Below, in pieces: positions 13,627 through 15,443 of a stretch of 15,443 nt of DNA. The stretch spans positions 1 through 15,443 of the forward strand of contig JBAYOD010000056.1 in NCBI GenBank assembly GCA_041678445.1. Direction: 5' to 3'. Under the pieces are notes generated by a model that did not search any database, had not been told where the DNA came from, and was given only the letters and a program-made list of their open reading frames with translations. Source of the stretch: Zeimonas sp041678445 (lineage in GTDB: Bacteria; Pseudomonadota; Gammaproteobacteria; Burkholderiales; Burkholderiaceae_E). Each line of letters begins with the position of its first letter. The first letter of the stretch is position 1. Both the position numbers and the translations under genes were made by a program.

Positions 13627-14166
13627 ATGAACCGGCAGACGGCGATTCTGGCAGGAGGATGCTTCTGGTGCACCGAGGCGGTGTTCGTCGAGGTGCGGGG
13701 CGTTCTGGCGGTCGAATCGGGCTACTGCGGCGGCCATGTGTCCGACCCGACCTACGAGGCGGTCTGCGACGGCGATACCGGTCACGCCGAAGCCGTGCGC
13801 ATCGAGTTCGACGCCGACGAGATCGGCTACGAGACCCTGCTCGAGATCTTCTTCGGCACCCACGACCCGACCACGCCGAACCGGCAGGGCAACGATATCG
13901 GCACCCAGTACCGATCGGCCATTTTTCCGCTCGATGATGACCAGCGCCAGCGCGCCGAGGCCGTCATCGCGCGGCTCACGGCCGAGCAGGTGTTCGATGT
14001 GCCGATCGTCACGACGATCGAGGAATCCGGCACCTGGTATCCGGCCGAATCCGGCCACCGACGCTTTTTCGAGCGCAATCCCTACCAGGGTTACTGCATG
14101 GCGGTGGTCGGCCCCAAGGTGGCGAAGTTCCGCAGGACTTTCGCCAGTCATCTGAGGCAGCGCTGA
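13627..14166 (+). CDS. msrA: Peptide methionine (S)-S-oxide reductase MsrA
   Basis: 179 residues from ATG 13627, with GGGAGAAGG just upstream; an in-frame GTG lies one codon earlier. MsrA reduces methionine-S-sulfoxide in proteins and free methionine, protecting against oxidants. The signature is complete: GGCFWC with catalytic C12, then VESGYCGGHVSDPTYEAVCDGDTGHAE, whose GHAE glutamate is a conserved active-site acid. Further on are the F-F-x-x-H-D-P-T-T-x-N-x-Q-G-N-D-x-G-T-Q-Y-R core and a C-terminal QGYCMAVVGPKVAKFR with a candidate recycling cysteine. No signal peptide is present, so it is cytoplasmic. It is not fused to MsrB, and no msrB lies nearby. The gene stands between two minus-strand transcription units and seems to be a separate unit. 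Confidence 0.97.
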   Translation: MNRQTAILAGGCFWCTEAVFVEVRGVLAVESGYCGGHVSDPTYEAVCDGDTGHAEAVRIEFDADEIGYETLLEIFFGTHDPTTPNRQGNDIGTQYRSAIFPLDDDQRQRAEAVIARLTAEQVFDVPIVTTIEESGTWYPAESGHRRFFERNPYQGYCMAVVGPKVAKFRRTFASHLRQR

Positions 14167-14175
14167 GGGGGCGGT

Positions 14176-14202
14176 CCGGTCCGCTGCGCTTCCGCAGACC
14201 GG
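14176..14202. terminator. Bidirectional hairpin between msrA and the second Bug receptor
   Basis: CCGGTC...GACCGG closes an inner TGCG-CTTC-CGCA stem-loop, with a 3-base bulge (CGC) on the 5' side. It lies 10 bases after the msrA stop and 8 bases beyond the end of the convergent receptor gene. It could terminate both, although no T-tract follows. Confidence 0.5.
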
Positions 14203-14209
14203 CTGCGCC

Positions 14210-15292
14210 TCAGTCGACCCCGATGCCGAGGCGCCGGATCACCGGCAGCCACTTCTGCGACTCGACCCGCATCCGTCGGGCCAGGTCTTGCGGCGGGCCG
14301 CCGATCGCCTCCATGCCGCCGGCAGCCAGCGTCTCGCGCACGGCCGGCTCGGCGAGAACCGTATCGATTGCCCGGTTCAGTCGTTCGATGATCGGCGCGG
14401 GCGTGCCGGCCGGCGCGACGATTCCGTTCCACAGCGGCGCATCGACCTGGGCGAGTCCGTGCTCGGCGAAGGTGGGCACGTCGGGCAGGCGTGGCGAGCG
14501 CTGCGCTTCGGCCAGCGCCAGCACTTTCAGCCGGCCCGCAGCAACCGGCCCCTGCACGTTGACATAGGCGGTGCACAGCGCGTCGACGTCACCCGTGAGC
14601 AGGCCGTGGGTGGCCGCCGGCCCGCCGTTGTACGGGATGTGGACGATGAACAGGCCGGCCGCGCTCTTGAACAACTCCATCGTGAGGTGCGAGGCGCTGG
14701 CATTGCCGACCGATGCGTAATTGGCCTTGCCGGGCGCTGCCCGGACCCGGGCGATGAACTCGCCCAGCGTGCGCGCCGGATCGTTGCCGTTGACGACCAG
14801 GACATGCTGCTGGGAAACGGTGGTGATGACCGGCGCGAAGCTCTCCAGCGGCCGGTAGCTCAGTTTCGGGAAGATGTGTCCGGCAGTGGCCAGCGGGCCA
14901 TTGAAGCCGACGAACAGGCTGTGGCCGTCGGGGCTGGCCCGGGCCACCTCGCCGGCGGCGATCGTGCCGCCGGCCCCGGGCCTGTTCTCGACGAGGATCG
15001 TTGCGCCGGCAAGCCGCGTGCGCAGGCCTTCGGCGATCAGGCGGGTGGCGATGTCGACCGAACTGCCGGGCGGGGTCGGCACGACGAAGCGGATGGGCCG
15101 GCTCGGCCAGGTTTGCGTGCCCGAAACCTGCGCGCCGGCGCTGGCCGCCGTCAGTCCGGCAGCGAGGCCACTGCCAGCGAGGGCACCCGTGCGAGCGGCG
15201 AGACGGCCGGGCAGGGCGGAGGTGAGCAGGCGCAGCGTACTGCAGGCGCCCAGGCTGGCGAGGGCGCGACGACGGGAAGGAGGGATGTTCAT
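14210..15292 (-). CDS. Bug/TctC-family tripartite tricarboxylate transporter substrate-binding protein (second copy)
   Basis: 360 residues, longer than the 327-residue copy at 2608 because of an extended leader. The N-terminus has three arginines (SRRRALASLG, Tat-like), then an Ala/Gly/Leu-rich stretch, and a likely cut after SAGA54. The mature protein shows the family landmarks: TQTWPSRPIRFVVPTPPGSSVD, ILVENRPGAGGTIAAGEVARASPDGHSLF, IPYNGGPAATHGLLTGDVDAL, LPDVPTFAEHGL, and LWNGIVAPAGTPAPIIERLN. It is a periplasmic receptor for a small organic acid or similar solute. No TctAB permease is visible. ATG 15292 lacks an obvious Shine-Dalgarno, and the reading frame of a preceding minus-strand gene stops only 28 bases upstream, so it may be translated from a polycistronic message. 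The two receptors differ clearly in their ligand-loop segments and probably bind different ligands. Confidence 0.92.
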   Translation of the reverse strand: MNIPPSRRRALASLGACSTLRLLTSALPGRLAARTGALAGSGLAAGLTAASAGAQVSGTQTWPSRPIRFVVPTPPGSSVDIATRLIAEGLRTRLAGATILVENRPGAGGTIAAGEVARASPDGHSLFVGFNGPLATAGHIFPKLSYRPLESFAPVITTVSQQHVLVVNGNDPARTLGEFIARVRAAPGKANYASVGNASASHLTMELFKSAAGLFIVHIPYNGGPAATHGLLTGDVDALCTAYVNVQGPVAAGRLKVLALAEAQRSPRLPDVPTFAEHGLAQVDAPLWNGIVAPAGTPAPIIERLNRAIDTVLAEPAVRETLAAGGMEAIGGPPQDLARRMRVESQKWLPVIRRLGIGVD

Positions 15293-15320
15293 TGCGGCGA
15301 GTCTACGTCATGCGGGTTCG

Positions 15321-15443
15321 CTAGGAGTCCGTCGGAGTTGGCATTCTGACGACCGAGCGAAAGTCGCCGATGCTGCCGATGTGCATGATGTTTTCCGCCA
15401 ACGAGGTTAGGCGGCGCTCTGGTGCAGTCCCGATCGGCCTTGC
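15321..15443 (-). CDS. C-terminal end of an unidentified gene (5' part outside window)
   Basis: On the minus strand, one frame is open from the window edge to a TAG at 15323-15321, giving 40 residues that end RMPTPTDS. GC at third codon positions is about 75% (30 of 40 codons), which fits coding DNA here. It lies 28 bases upstream of the second Bug receptor on the same strand, so an operon is likely. Bug receptors often follow the catabolic enzyme they serve, but the fragment is too short for me to recognise a family. Forty open codons could also be chance. Confidence 0.45.
   Translation of the reverse strand, partial: ARPIGTAPERRLTSLAENIMHIGSIGDFRSVVRMPTPTDS

Noticed and set aside
14288..15349. 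A 353-codon open frame on the plus strand opposite the second Bug receptor
   Set aside because: Composition is Arg/Ala/Gly/Asp-rich with no domain, while the opposite strand shows the full Bug family pattern.

Overview
The window is GC-rich chromosomal DNA, probably from a member of the Burkholderiales (Betaproteobacteria). The main reasons are two Bug/TctC-type periplasmic solute receptors, a family greatly expanded in that order, together with a catabolic gene set typical of it: glutaryl-CoA dehydrogenase, a BKACE-type beta-keto acid cleavage enzyme and an EmrAB pump. There is no rRNA, tRNA, CRISPR array, insertion sequence or phage gene. The organism call is inference from gene content.

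Layout. (1) 1-3591, plus strand: the 3' end of a CobW-family GTPase/metallochaperone, then a metal-dependent cyclic amidohydrolase (hydantoinase/dihydroorotase superfamily), a two-cysteine Asp/Glu racemase-superfamily enzyme resembling maleate cis-trans isomerase, and a Bug solute receptor. These look like one operon for capturing and opening a cyclic amide, imide or ureide and isomerising or racemising the product. The substrate is unknown. (2) 3640-6477, plus strand: an EmrA/EmrB drug-efflux pair. (3) 6521-7729, minus strand: glutaryl-CoA dehydrogenase. It is divergent from (4) 7915-10050, plus strand: a TonB-dependent siderophore receptor with a strong Fur box inside a longer AT-rich dyad. 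(5) 10110-10642, plus strand: a compact DinJ/YafQ-type toxin-antitoxin pair with lower GC than its neighbours. (6) 13423-10701, minus strand: an operon of an SDR dehydrogenase, a lambda-crystallin/L-carnitine dehydrogenase-like enzyme and a BKACE enzyme. It reads as oxidation of a beta-hydroxy acid followed by acetyl-CoA-dependent cleavage. (7) 13627-14166, plus strand: methionine sulfoxide reductase A. (8) 15443-14210, minus strand: the last 40 codons of an unidentified gene followed by a second Bug receptor with an unusually long Tat-like leader.

The two catabolic clusters (1 and 6) are the parts most likely to hold undescribed chemistry. Every enzyme keeps its catalytic residues, but neither set matches a complete textbook pathway: no carbamoylase or amidase in the first, no thioesterase in the second. 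Hairpins lie at several gene junctions (3607-3631, 10648-10676, 14176-14202), all without a clear T-tract. No stretch longer than about 210 bases lacks a gene.
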